A DNA stretch of 64,000 nucleotides from Gammaproteobacteria bacterium (GCA_025358295.1 JANYJY010000069.1:1-64000); one strand, 5' to 3'; positions 33,695 through 42,611 are shown, counted from the stretch's first letter. Notes: generated from the sequence alone by a model not told the origin. Numbers and translations: made by a program.

Positions 33695-35002
33695 TTGAAT
33701 CAAGCTACCTCTCCTTCTCCGATCGACGAAGCCGATGTCATTCGCCTGCTGCAGGCATCCAAGTTCGAAGCGGCGGCCGGGCGCTTTCCCGAATCGGACC
33801 AACTGCTGGCGCATGTCGCGCAACGCGCGCCGAATCACCCCGCGGTACTCAACGAATTGGGCGTGCGCATGCTCGGCCGAGGTGCTGCGGATCAGGCACA
33901 GGCGCTATTCGCGCGGGCGACAAACGCGGATCCGAAGCATCCGGCGATATGGGCGAATCTTGCCTCGAGCCTCAAGGTCCTTGGCCGCCGCGCGGAGGAG
34001 CTCGAAGCGATCGAGAAGGCGCTGCAGCTGGAACCGCGCCACCTGTCGGCGCTGCTGCAGAAGGGTGCCTATCTGGAGGAGTTCGGCGATTCCCGCAATG
34101 CCGCTCGTGCGTACCAAAACGCGATAGCCTGCGTTCCCGCCGGCGTGGAAGTCGCTCCTAGCATCAAGGAGGCCTTCATTCACGCAAAATCGATGGTCGA
34201 TTCCGATCTTGCGGCCCTGGCCAGAGTGCTGGAGCAACCGCTCGCCGAACTGCGCGAGCGTCACGGGGGTCGGCGTCAACAGCGCGTCGACATGTGCCTC
34301 GATAATTTAGTGGGCAAGCGGCGGCCTTATTATTCGCAGCCGACGTGGATGTATTTTCCCGAACTGCCGGCGATCGAATTCTTCGATCGTGCCGAATTCC
34401 CGTGGCTGGACGCCGTCGACGCGGCGGCTCCCGAGGTTCGTACGGAGCTGCTACGCGTGCTGGTCGCCGACCGCGATGGACTGCAGCCTTACATCGACTT
34501 CCCGGACAGTATGCCCGTCGATCAATTCCGCGACCTCAACCGTTCGAGACGCTGGAGTGCGTACTTTCTGTGGAATCAGAACGAAGCAGTGCCCAGCCAC
34601 ATCGCCCGCTGTCCGAATAGCGCGGCCGTTCTGGAGAAAGTGCCGCGACCGCACATCAAAGGCCGCGCACCCACGGCGTTTTTCTCCATCCTCGATGCAA
34701 ATACCCGCATTCCGGCTCACACGGGCGTCACCAATACACGGCTGACCGTGCACTTGCCGCTGGTCGTGCCTCCGGGCTGCGGCTTTCGGGTCGGTGGCAC
34801 CACCCGCGAATGGGTGCCGGGTCAGGCTTGGGTGTTCGACGATACGATTGAACACGAAGCCTGGAACGATTCGGATACACCGCGCGCGATTCTGATTTTC
34901 GACGTCTGGAATCCGCTGTTGACCGCAGCTGAGCGCGATATGATCAAGACCATCACTGAAATTTACGGCGAGTATTACGCCTTACCGGCGCAATCCCTAT
35001 GA
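33695..35002 (+). CDS. TPR-aspartyl/asparaginyl beta-hydroxylase
   Basis: The protein has 435 residues from a TTG start behind GAGGA. Residues about 1-150 are TPRs; residues about 210-430 are an AspH-type 2-oxoglutarate/Fe(II) oxygenase: IPAHTGVTNTRLTVHLPL, then VPPGCGFRVGG, WVPGQAWVFDDTIEHEAWN and RAILIFDVWNP. The His of HTG and of EHE are the expected iron ligands. It would hydroxylate Asp or Asn side chains of a protein or free substrate. It lies divergent to one TPR-sulfotransferase and overlaps the next gene by ATGA. Confidence 0.92.
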   Translation: MNQATSPSPIDEADVIRLLQASKFEAAAGRFPESDQLLAHVAQRAPNHPAVLNELGVRMLGRGAADQAQALFARATNADPKHPAIWANLASSLKVLGRRAEELEAIEKALQLEPRHLSALLQKGAYLEEFGDSRNAARAYQNAIACVPAGVEVAPSIKEAFIHAKSMVDSDLAALARVLEQPLAELRERHGGRRQQRVDMCLDNLVGKRRPYYSQPTWMYFPELPAIEFFDRAEFPWLDAVDAAAPEVRTELLRVLVADRDGLQPYIDFPDSMPVDQFRDLNRSRRWSAYFLWNQNEAVPSHIARCPNSAAVLEKVPRPHIKGRAPTAFFSILDANTRIPAHTGVTNTRLTVHLPLVVPPGCGFRVGGTTREWVPGQAWVFDDTIEHEAWNDSDTPRAILIFDVWNPLLTAAERDMIKTITEIYGEYYALPAQSL

Positions 35003-35550
35003 GACAGCCACGTTACTTGGCGCATCTCGCGCCCCTGACCCTGCTGCTTGTATCCGCCATGCCGGCTGTCGGGGCCCATGGGCTAAGTGCCGGCGACATG
35101 AGTCGATGCGCCGCCGTGGCGGCGCCCGATGCGCGCCTCGCATGCTATGACAATTTAGCGCGGCAGTTGGGCGTTCATCCGCCCGCGCCCGCAGTCGCGG
35201 CCGCAACCCCAGCCGGAACTGCAAACACGACTACCTTCGCGGCGGCGCCCGCAACCGTTGCGGCAGCACCGTCGCCCGCCGATGCCGAACGCGAATTCGG
35301 CTTTACGCAGGACCATCTGCATCCCGCGCCCAAGGGACCGCCGGCCATTCATGCTCACGTTGCCAGTATCGCGGAAAACAGAATCGGTGGCGCCCAGGTG
35401 GTGCTGGACAATGGGCAGACCTGGATATTTACGGACAATGATGGCCGGGTGAGTTCCGGGGATGCAGTCACGATCAAGCGGGGATCGCTTGGCTCGTTCA
35501 TCATGACCTCAGCCTCGAATCACACCTACCACGTGCATCGGGTCCAGTAG
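34999..35550 (+). CDS. Small exported protein coupled to the hydroxylase
   Basis: The protein has 183 residues. A signal peptide (LAPLTLLLVSAMPAVGA) is followed by the motif RCAAVAAPDARLACYDNLA, a Cys pair typical of many small envelope proteins of unknown role, then an Ala/Pro/Thr linker. A C-terminal beta-rich domain (IHAHVASIAENRIGGAQVVL, DNGQTWIFTDNDG, VSSGDAVTIKRGSLGSFIM) resembles an OB-like fold. The start overlaps the stop of the hydroxylase gene. It may be a periplasmic partner or a substrate; there is no direct evidence. Confidence 0.82.
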   Translation: MRQPRYLAHLAPLTLLLVSAMPAVGAHGLSAGDMSRCAAVAAPDARLACYDNLARQLGVHPPAPAVAAATPAGTANTTTFAAAPATVAAAPSPADAEREFGFTQDHLHPAPKGPPAIHAHVASIAENRIGGAQVVLDNGQTWIFTDNDGRVSSGDAVTIKRGSLGSFIMTSASNHTYHVHRVQ

Positions 35551-35579
35551 AGCTGCCGTCGGGAGCGGCTGCGCTCGCG

Positions 35580-37208
35580 CTAGGCGGGGTACGACCAGCG
35601 TTCGATCCAGGGGCGGAGCGTGGGCAGAATCGGTTCGAGCTGGGCCCTGTAGCGTTGCCAATGGCCGATACTCGATCGATCCAGGCCGCGCGTCAGCTGC
35701 GCCGTGCTCGGAGTAGCGTGGTCGCGTGATTGCACACGGCTGGCGAAATCTCCCATGCCGGCCGACCACTCAAGTGCGAGAAATTGGCAAATGGCGCGCG
35801 TCTCCAGCGCAAAATCCGTAGCCAGGCTTTCGTAGCGCACGTCGTGCCAGTCGAGATTGAGTACTGCGTGAGCGCGCTCGGCAAATTCCATGACGGCGTC
35901 ATAGAAGGCGGCTGCGCTCGGCAGGGTGAGCAACTCATACATCGCTGAATTCATCTTGAATCGGCGCCGAAAGCAGCTGAACACCACGTCGCGCGGATCC
36001 CGACGCGCGAACAGGATTTTCGCCCGCGGAAACAGACGTGCGATCAGCGGCAATTTCAGCGTGTTGAGCGGATGTTTGTCGATGAAGACCTTGCCGGCGA
36101 CGTTGACGCCGGATTCGCGGACGCGTTCCCAGTACGCCGCGCGGAAGGCGCGCAGCATGTTGTCGTCGGCAAGGATCAAGGGTCCAAAATCGACGGGCTC
36201 ACGCATGAATTTGAGGACGCTGTCCGTCAATAGTTCGTGTTCCTCGATACTGGCGACGTCAGGGTGCCCGTCCAACACCACTTCGAGCAGCGTCGTGCCC
36301 GAGCGGGGAAAACCGATCAGAAACACATGCTCGCGCACCTCGGCGGCAGCCACCTGCAGATCCGCATGGGATTTCCATTCGACTGCGGTGGTTTTGTCCA
36401 TGGCGGCGGACAGCGCGCGCGTATACGCGCGCGTGCCGGTGCCGTTCGCGATGTGGCCATGAATTTTGCGCAGCGCCTCATTGCAATCCGAATACGCATC
36501 GAATGCCTCCGGGTAACGGCCGGCGGCATCGAGGACGTCCCCCAGCAGCCCGGACGCGCGCGCCCTGTCCGACGGTCCGGCACGCATATCGACGATCAAC
36601 TGATGCAACAGCCTCTCGGCTTGTCCGGTGTCCCCGGCGGCAAGATCTGCGGCGGCCAGGCTCAACACGGCATCCGGAAAGCCAGGGGCTATGCTGAGCG
36701 CCTTGGCCGCCCACTGCCTGGCCTCCTCGTGCTCGCCGCGGTGGGTGGCAATCGAGGCAATCGCGGCCGTGGCTGTGAGATTGCCGGGATCCAATTCCAA
36801 CGCCCGCAGATGGCTGAGCTTGGCGCGAGCGAGCAGGCCCAAGGCTATCAGCGCATTGCCTTTGTTGGCGTGAGCGAACCCCAGGTCGGGCTGTCGCTTC
36901 AAGAGTTCATCGATTTGAACCAGAGCCTCGGCGGGGCGATCCAGGCGTTGCAGGCACAAGGACAAGGCGTTGCGCGCGCCGACGTCGCCCGGTGAAATGC
37001 TGACCGCCCGCTGCAATAAGCGCAGTGCGTCCTCGAGTCTGCCCTCCAACTCCAGGCGCGTGGCCACCACATTCAAGAGCATTGGGTGCTCGAACCCGCT
37101 CGCCAGGATCTCTTCCGCCAGCGCCGAGGCACGATTGAAATCCCGATTTTGCGCGTAGGTCAGAACCGTGCGCAGCGTTTCCATGTCGGCTTGAAGGTTG
37201 CGGGCCAT
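35580..37208 (-). CDS. TPR-repeat sulfotransferase
   Basis: The protein has 542 residues from the ATG at 37208, chosen because family members start just before the first TPR; upstream open frame is antisense noise. The TPR half is followed by a sulfotransferase domain with LIGFPRSGTTLLEVVLDGHP (PAPS loop) and FARRDPRDVVFSCFRRRF (3'-phosphate site). Its catalytic domain differs clearly from the one encoded at 31585, so the substrates probably differ. It lies convergent to the hydroxylase unit and divergent from a third sulfotransferase gene, with about 120 bases between the starts. Confidence 0.92.
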   Translation of the reverse strand: MARNLQADMETLRTVLTYAQNRDFNRASALAEEILASGFEHPMLLNVVATRLELEGRLEDALRLLQRAVSISPGDVGARNALSLCLQRLDRPAEALVQIDELLKRQPDLGFAHANKGNALIALGLLARAKLSHLRALELDPGNLTATAAIASIATHRGEHEEARQWAAKALSIAPGFPDAVLSLAAADLAAGDTGQAERLLHQLIVDMRAGPSDRARASGLLGDVLDAAGRYPEAFDAYSDCNEALRKIHGHIANGTGTRAYTRALSAAMDKTTAVEWKSHADLQVAAAEVREHVFLIGFPRSGTTLLEVVLDGHPDVASIEEHELLTDSVLKFMREPVDFGPLILADDNMLRAFRAAYWERVRESGVNVAGKVFIDKHPLNTLKLPLIARLFPRAKILFARRDPRDVVFSCFRRRFKMNSAMYELLTLPSAAAFYDAVMEFAERAHAVLNLDWHDVRYESLATDFALETRAICQFLALEWSAGMGDFASRVQSRDHATPSTAQLTRGLDRSSIGHWQRYRAQLEPILPTLRPWIERWSYPA

Positions 37209-37331
37209 GACTAAACCTTGGTCGATTGCTTGCGTGGAGGGTACCGGAATCGGCCCTAGGGGGTAACTGGCTTGGTCGCGGCGGCGTAAATATGGGAAAA
37301 TTTGAGTTTGGCTTTTGCCCAAGAGGTGACT

Positions 37332-38795
37332 TTGACTGAAGCTCCCGATGAGTTGATGCGAGAAGCCACGCAGTTGCATCGGCAGAACCGCATTCCAGAG
37401 GCCATTGCCGCCTATCAGGCGATCGTCGCACGCTGGCCGCAATCGGCGAACGCCTGGTTCAATCTCGCGGTGCTGCAACGACAGATCCAACATCTCGATC
37501 AGGCTCTGCTCTCCTATCAAAAAGCCCTTGATGCCGGCATCGAGCGTCCCGAGGAAGTTCACCTCAACAAGAGCGTCATTTTCGGCGACTACTTCCTGGA
37601 TCATGCGGCTGCCGCCCGCGAGCTGCAGTCGGCTCTCACGCTCAATCCGGCCTATACGCCGGCGCTGCTGAACCTAGCCAACCTCTACGAGAGTTTCGGC
37701 CGGCGTCCCGAGGCGAGCGCGCTGTACGCGCGGATCATGGCACTCGATCCGCTCTGCCATGAGGCACTGGCGCGTTTCGCCAATATGCAGCAGACCGATG
37801 CGATCGATGCGGCGCTGCTCGCGCGTCTAAAGGCCGCGCTCGGCGCCGCGGGCGAGCCGATGGACCGCGCTTCGTTGGGATTCGCACTCGGGCGTCTGCT
37901 GGATGCCGCAGGCAAATACGATGAGGCATTCGCCGTCTATGAGGCTGCGAATCGAACGAGCCTGGAGAGCGTCGGGCCACATGTCGTTCGCTACGACCGC
38001 GCTGTTCAAGAGGCGTTCGTCGACGGCCTCATCGCTGCGGGAACGCCCAAGGCGCGGGCAAGCACGGCCCTGGCCCCCCCCCGCCCGATATTCATCTGCG
38101 GCATGTTTCGCTCGGGATCGACATTGATCGAGCAGATCCTGGCCACCATTCCGGGAGTCGTCGCGGGCGGCGAAATGGATTTTCTGCCGCGGTATGTCAA
38201 TACCGAGCTGGTGCCATTTTTTGATTCCTTGGCCGCGTTGTCGAGCGACCGTCTCGATGCGACCGCGGCCCGCTATCGGACCGAACTGCTCCGGGTGTCC
38301 GTGAATGCCGCCTTTGTGACCGACAAACGCCCGGACAATTTTTCCTATATAGGCCTGATCAAGCGATTGTTTCCGAACGCCAAGATCGTGCACACAACGC
38401 GCGATCCGCTCGATAATTGTTTGTCGATTTTTTTCCTGCATCTCGAACAACAGATGAGTTATGCGCTGAACCTCATGGATCTCGGCCATTACTATCGCGA
38501 ATACCGACGATTGATGGCGCATTGGAAGAGGGAATTCGCTGCCGACATCTTCGATCTGGACTACGACGCGCTGGTCAGGGAGCCGGTGCCGACGCTCGAG
38601 CGGCTATGCGAATTCCTGGGGCTCGAATGGACCGGCCAGATGCCGCAGATTACGACGCGCAGCAGCGCCATCAGGACCGCCAGCGTTTGGCAGGTGCGTG
38701 AGCCGCTGTATCGCACATCCTCGGGCCGTGCGCGGCACTACCAGGGCCAACTCGAGGAATTGCGCGATTATTTGAGCGACATGTTGCCGCCGTGA
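37332..38795 (+). CDS. TPR-repeat sulfotransferase, first gene of a three-gene unit
   Basis: The protein has 487 residues. The TTG at 37332 is preferred because AAGAGGTGA lies just upstream; a TTG at 37302 is also possible. The N-terminal TPRs (WFNLAVLQRQIQHLDQALLS) lead into a sulfotransferase domain with FICGMFRSGSTLIEQILATI and HTTRDPLDNCLSIFFLHL. The stop overlaps the GTG of the next gene (GTGA), and that gene overlaps the third in the same way. The two following genes encode 2OG-Fe(II) oxygenase-like proteins, suggesting joint sulfation and hydroxylation. Confidence 0.92.
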   Translation: MTEAPDELMREATQLHRQNRIPEAIAAYQAIVARWPQSANAWFNLAVLQRQIQHLDQALLSYQKALDAGIERPEEVHLNKSVIFGDYFLDHAAAARELQSALTLNPAYTPALLNLANLYESFGRRPEASALYARIMALDPLCHEALARFANMQQTDAIDAALLARLKAALGAAGEPMDRASLGFALGRLLDAAGKYDEAFAVYEAANRTSLESVGPHVVRYDRAVQEAFVDGLIAAGTPKARASTALAPPRPIFICGMFRSGSTLIEQILATIPGVVAGGEMDFLPRYVNTELVPFFDSLAALSSDRLDATAARYRTELLRVSVNAAFVTDKRPDNFSYIGLIKRLFPNAKIVHTTRDPLDNCLSIFFLHLEQQMSYALNLMDLGHYYREYRRLMAHWKREFAADIFDLDYDALVREPVPTLERLCEFLGLEWTGQMPQITTRSSAIRTASVWQVREPLYRTSSGRARHYQGQLEELRDYLSDMLPP

Positions 38796-39457
38796 GTACC
38801 GTGCCGCCCATCGTGGTGCCGATTCTCGCGACGCCGTTCGGCGTCGTTCCAGTGCGGGACGGCGAGGCGTTGAACCCGGAACTTGGCGCGCTGTTTGCCG
38901 CGCGCATGCGCGCCGACGATGCCCGCGGTCCGCGCGATCCCCTCTACTACCGCAGTGGCGATGATCTGCTCGAGTGGCCGGATCCCGCGGTGCAGCGGTT
39001 GGCCACGGGGATCTATGATGGAATCTATACGGCGGTACAGGCCGTCAACGATTTTACCGAGGAACAATTGCGCTCATTGCAACTGCAAGCGCGCGGCTGG
39101 TTCACGGTCATCGGGCCGGATGGCGGCGTGCCGGCGATCAATTATCCCCTGACTGCCTGGTGCGCGATCTATTGCGTCGCCGCGCCGCCACCTTCCGAGT
39201 TGCGCCTGGATAGCGGCTTGTTGCGGCTCCACGAATCGCGACTGGGGACCATGTTTGCCGATGCGACCAACGCCACCATGCGGCTGCCCTTCAGGCCGGG
39301 GCACTATGGTTGGCGGCCCGTACCAGGCCAAATGGCAGTATTTCCAGCGTATCTCACCCACGAGATCGCGCTGCTCCGCTCGGAGCAGTCGATGGTTTTG
39401 GTGACCGTCCGGGCCCGCTTTGTCGGTCCGGGCCAGCAAGGAATGCCGCGGTGGTGA
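38792..39457 (+). CDS. 2OG-Fe(II) oxygenase-like protein, possibly inactive paralogue
   Basis: The protein has 221 residues from a GTG overlapping the previous stop. It has the layout of the TIGR02466-like putative 2OG-Fe(II) oxygenases: VPAINYPLTAWCAIYCV, SGLLRLHESRLGTMF and PGQMAVFPAYLTHEI. Compared with the next gene, the segment that reads HNHP there reads INYP here, so a likely iron-binding His is absent while the C-terminal His (THE) is kept. It may be a non-catalytic partner of the next protein. The frame is intact and tightly coupled, so it is not a pseudogene. Confidence 0.78.
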   Translation: MSTVPPIVVPILATPFGVVPVRDGEALNPELGALFAARMRADDARGPRDPLYYRSGDDLLEWPDPAVQRLATGIYDGIYTAVQAVNDFTEEQLRSLQLQARGWFTVIGPDGGVPAINYPLTAWCAIYCVAAPPPSELRLDSGLLRLHESRLGTMFADATNATMRLPFRPGHYGWRPVPGQMAVFPAYLTHEIALLRSEQSMVLVTVRARFVGPGQQGMPRW

Positions 39458-40101
39458 GTCCGGATTTGAAGGTGTACCCGCTGTTCGCGGTGCCGTTCGG
39501 CGAGGCTTATCTGGCTCCTTGCGAACGCCTCAATCGGGAACTAGAGGCGCTTTTCCTGGCGCGCGAGACGGATGAATATAGAAACATTACCCCGAGTCAC
39601 ATTCCGCAGGCGGAGACATTTGAAAGCCGCTTCAATCTGTTCCTATGGCCGGAGGCGTGCGTGCGGGAGTTGCGCAACTTCGTGCTCGACGCGGTAGGGC
39701 GCATGGTGATGCAGACCACATCGCTCAAATCGGAGGACGTCGCCCGCCTCAAATTTCAGAACCATACCTGGTTTCATATTTCTCGCTACGCGGGATCCTT
39801 CGTCGCGCACAACCATCCGCTCGCGTCCTGGTCCGCCGTGTACTGCGTCCGCGCGGGGGAGGCCGTGCCCCATCGCCCCGAGAGCGGGCTGCTGCGATTT
39901 CTGGATCCTCGGCAGGGCGCCAACGCCTTTTCCGATCCCTCGAACATGCCGCTGCATCGCGAGTTCGCGCTGAATCCGCTGCAATTGAACCTAACCGCAG
40001 GGCAGTTGGTGGTGTTCCCTTCCTATGTTTTCCATGAGGTCGCACCGTTCTTCGGGCGCGACACGCGAATTACCGTCGCCACCAACTGCTGGTTTGCCTA
40101 G
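39454..40101 (+). CDS. 2OG-Fe(II) oxygenase-like protein
   Basis: The protein has 215 residues from a GTG that overlaps the previous stop (GTGA). It is a paralogue of the preceding protein (matching start VYPLFAVPFGEAYL versus VPILATPFGVVPV). It keeps HNHPLASWSAVYCV and SGLLRFLDPRQG, together with VFPSYVFHEVAPFFG, with His residues placed as iron ligands of the double-stranded beta-helix and a C-terminal Arg (DTRITV) as the 2-oxoglutarate contact. It probably hydroxylates a peptide or small molecule. It ends the coupled unit, just before a terminator hairpin. Confidence 0.82.
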   Translation: MSPDLKVYPLFAVPFGEAYLAPCERLNRELEALFLARETDEYRNITPSHIPQAETFESRFNLFLWPEACVRELRNFVLDAVGRMVMQTTSLKSEDVARLKFQNHTWFHISRYAGSFVAHNHPLASWSAVYCVRAGEAVPHRPESGLLRFLDPRQGANAFSDPSNMPLHREFALNPLQLNLTAGQLVVFPSYVFHEVAPFFGRDTRITVATNCWFA

Positions 40102-40112
40102 GGATTCCGGGC

Positions 40113-40142
40113 AAAAAAAAGCCCCCGAGCAAGCTCGGGGGC
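40113..40142 (-). terminator. Rho-independent terminator for the OmpA-like gene
   Basis: GCCCCCGAGC (40121-40130) and GCTCGGGGGC (40133-40142) form a strong stem. Read on the minus strand it is followed by eight T (plus-strand A-run 40113-40120), so it ends the OmpA-like gene. It may also stop the convergent oxygenase unit, less efficiently. Confidence 0.92.
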
Positions 40143-40161
40143 CAGGCAATCATTCAGCTCA

Positions 40162-41259
40162 TCATTGAGTGCCGACGATGTGCAAACCGACGCGGCGATT
40201 CTGCTGTCTTCCGTCCGCAGTCGCGTTATCGGCAATCGGTTTGTCCTCGCCGTAACCCTTGGCCGTCATGGTATTGGTGACGCCGTGTTCTCGCAGGTAT
40301 GACATGACGCTGTCGGCCCGCCGTTGTGATAGCAGCATATTGTGCTGGGCCGAGCCGCGGCTGTCGGTGTGTCCATCAACCTCGATGACGAGGTTCGGGT
40401 GTGCCTTCAGCGTGGCCACTGCATAGTCCAACACCTCGCTTGATTCGGGCAGGATTACGGCCTTGTCGGTGGCGAAATGTACGCGGTCGAGCTTGATCGT
40501 GCAGCCTTTGGCATCGACCACATCGCCGTGCGGAGTGTTCGGACATTTGTCCATCGAGTCCGGCACGCCATCGCCGTCGCTATCGATGGGCGGGGGCGGC
40601 GGCGGGGGCGGCGGGGGAGGAGGAGGCGGCGGCGGGGGCGGCGGTGCCGCTGCCATCACGGGCGGCGGCGGTGTCGGCGCACCGAACATAAATTGAAATC
40701 CCAGTCCCACCACGATGTCGCCCGGGTCACGCGGCGTGTACAGCGTCGGGGCAGCGAATTCATAACGATATTTCGCCTCGGTGCGAAGCTGTACACGGGT
40801 GGAGCCCGTCTGGCTACCCAAACCGATCAGCAATCCGCCGCCGGCTTCTGCCATCCACTGATTGTGGTTGGTTGAACTGCGGCCGATGTTGTCGCTGATG
40901 TCGCCCACACCCGCGAGCACAAAGGGCCGCAATGTCGAGGTGGGAGGAAGAAACTTGTACAGGACATCCAGGGATGAGGCGAAGAGCTTTTCGCTCGCCC
41001 CGGCGTAATTGCCGGACTTGATCTTGAAGCTGCCGTTGCTCAATGCCAGTTCAGCGGCAAAATTCGGCGCAAAGTTGTATCCCAATCCTATCTGACCGCC
41101 TGCGTTATCTTTAGACACGCGCCTGCTGTCCAATAATGTGTATTGCGCCATCGGCGCCAAGTAAAAGGCGCCTGTGTCGTCGTAGGCGTCCGCGGCAGCG
41201 GCGCTGCCTTGGACGGCAAACGCCCACACCATCATCCCACCCAGAATCATTCGCTTCAT
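40162..41259 (-). CDS. OmpA-family outer-membrane protein with proline linker
   Basis: The protein has 365 residues. A signal peptide (MILGGMMVWAFAVQGSAAAA) leads an eight-strand-type barrel (FYLAPMAQYTLLDSRRV, GYNFAPNFAAELALSNGSF). A linker of about 20 prolines is followed by a calcium-like thrombospondin-3 motif DSDGDGVPDSMDKCPNTP and an OmpA domain (VEVDGHTDSRGSAQHNMLLS; LSQRRADSVMSYL) that binds peptidoglycan. I chose the ATG at 41259, as GGAGAG sits 6 bases upstream; the ATG at 41265 abuts it. It anchors the outer membrane to the cell wall. Confidence 0.95.
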   Translation of the reverse strand: MKRMILGGMMVWAFAVQGSAAAADAYDDTGAFYLAPMAQYTLLDSRRVSKDNAGGQIGLGYNFAPNFAAELALSNGSFKIKSGNYAGASEKLFASSLDVLYKFLPPTSTLRPFVLAGVGDISDNIGRSSTNHNQWMAEAGGGLLIGLGSQTGSTRVQLRTEAKYRYEFAAPTLYTPRDPGDIVVGLGFQFMFGAPTPPPPVMAAAPPPPPPPPPPPPPPPPPPPIDSDGDGVPDSMDKCPNTPHGDVVDAKGCTIKLDRVHFATDKAVILPESSEVLDYAVATLKAHPNLVIEVDGHTDSRGSAQHNMLLSQRRADSVMSYLREHGVTNTMTAKGYGEDKPIADNATADGRQQNRRVGLHIVGTQ

Positions 41260-41471
41260 ACCCATCTCTCCATGTTGAATTCACCTGTAAGCAGCATAAA
41301 TACGACAAGACGATACGCTGCGCACTATGACAAGAAGCCTATAAAAAACCTAAATCCAGCAGAGCTACAATAGATGCTTGATTGTTAGTTGTTTTTATAC
41401 TACAGACGATGAGAATGTATGTAGGCGTCGGCCCCGTTGCGCTGTAAGACTACCGAGACGTTGCTAAGGGC

Positions 41472-41975
41472 TCACTTGGGCTTGTGCTGGGGGTGGTTAA
41501 AATTGGGATGCGCGATAAAGTCGCCAATCTGTATGCCGAGGCGGTCGCAGGCACCGCCTTTGAGTTCCAGCACGGCGAGAGCCGGTTTTGGAGACTGGAT
41601 GATGGAGAGCGACAAGGGCGTTGCCTGTGCGGCGATGTATTCGATCCTTCCGGCCGGGTTGATGAACAGCAGGTCGAGTGGGATGTAGGTGTTCTTCATC
41701 CACATCGTGGGATGGGGATTGTTGGGAAACATGAACAGCATGCCGGCGTGCTCGTCCATGTCGCGTATGTACATCAGCCCTTGTTCTTCGCGGCGGGGAC
41801 TGTCTGCGGTCCAGATTTTGAAATTGATGACCTGACCGGCGTTGGTGCGAATCGCCAGCAGGCTTTGCGGAAATGTGGAGAGGGGCTCCGGGACGCCATC
41901 ATCGGCGATGGCGCCGGCCGAACACAGGGCGCCGACACACAGCAATACCGCCACGAGGCTCGAAAATCTCCGCAT
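41472..41975 (-). CDS. DUF192 family exported protein
   Basis: The protein has 167 residues. A signal peptide (SSLVAVLLCVGALCSAGAIA) is followed by the DUF192 core: EEQGLMYIRDMDEHAGMLFM, then PTMWMKNTYIPLDLLFIN and IQSPKPALAVLELKGGACDRLGI. The family forms a small beta-barrel of unknown function in the periplasm; some members are next to heavy-metal or envelope genes. It lies 15 bases downstream of another exported protein gene on the same strand. No catalytic residues can be named. Confidence 0.9.
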   Translation of the reverse strand: MRRFSSLVAVLLCVGALCSAGAIADDGVPEPLSTFPQSLLAIRTNAGQVINFKIWTADSPRREEQGLMYIRDMDEHAGMLFMFPNNPHPTMWMKNTYIPLDLLFINPAGRIEYIAAQATPLSLSIIQSPKPALAVLELKGGACDRLGIQIGDFIAHPNFNHPQHKPK

Positions 41976-41990
41976 GACGATCGACTCCGG

Positions 41991-42611
41991 TTACTTCACT
42001 GGGCTTGAGTAGTTTACTAGGCCGGCGAACTCGAAGGTGCTTACCAGAACATCGCCGTCGCCGCGTATGGCGTGCGCGGGTTGAGTGCAAAAGCCTCGCG
42101 CTTCGAGGCGATAGGCGCCCGTTGAGGACAACGCCTTCTGAGTCAATGAATCCACGGTGCAGCGCGTGTCGCCCTGGGTGCCATAGATGTGGCTGGTGCC
42201 TTGCACGATGACGGTGAGGTTGGCGCCGACGGCGTGGGCGGATTTGCCGGCCCGAACGCCCGTCAAGCCGAATACCAAGAGCAAGTTGGGATTGCCGCCG
42301 GTCGTGCGTTCAAAGCTCAAGCGTACGCCGGACGGCTTGTCGCGTGATTCTCCGTCGCAGTGAGTGCCACTGTTCGGCCAGTCGATCTTGGCGTTGACCG
42401 CGCCGGCGAGATGCGCGCGAAGATAGCCGTCTCCGGATGCGAGGCAGTTCGGCGTCTTCACCAGAATGGGAATGTCGGCCGCCAGTGACGTCGCCGTGGG
42501 CGCATCGGCGGCCCCTGCAGCGGCAACGGCAGCGAAAGCGATGGCGATAGTGATAGTGATGGAGACCGCACCGGCAGCTCGCCGGTGCAGGCAGGTTCTA
42601 TCCACGGGCAT
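41991..42611 (-). CDS. Exported hypothetical protein, 206 aa
   Basis: The ATG at 42611 gives a signal sequence (AGAVSITITIAIAFAAVAAAGA), which supports this start over the longer antisense frame. The mature part has Cys in TPNCLASGDG, GTHCDGESRD, TRCTVD and GFCTQP, perhaps two disulfides, and beta-rich segments (LLLVFGLTGVRAGKSAHAVG; LTVIVQGTSHIYG). I do not recognise the family. It is upstream of the DUF192 gene in the same direction and divergent from the LEA14-like lipoprotein gene, so both may be envelope proteins. Confidence 0.7.
   Translation of the reverse strand: MPVDRTCLHRRAAGAVSITITIAIAFAAVAAAGAADAPTATSLAADIPILVKTPNCLASGDGYLRAHLAGAVNAKIDWPNSGTHCDGESRDKPSGVRLSFERTTGGNPNLLLVFGLTGVRAGKSAHAVGANLTVIVQGTSHIYGTQGDTRCTVDSLTQKALSSTGAYRLEARGFCTQPAHAIRGDGDVLVSTFEFAGLVNYSSPVK

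Noticed and set aside
38792-39457. Calling the first oxygenase-like gene a pseudogene because of the missing His
   Set aside because: The frame is intact, the start and stop are coupled to both neighbours and the rest of the fold is conserved, so a non-catalytic role is more likely.
40585-40655. Repeated G-rich units that might suggest a CRISPR or satellite
   Set aside because: They are codon repeats of a proline linker, with no spacers; no CRISPR array is visible anywhere in the window.
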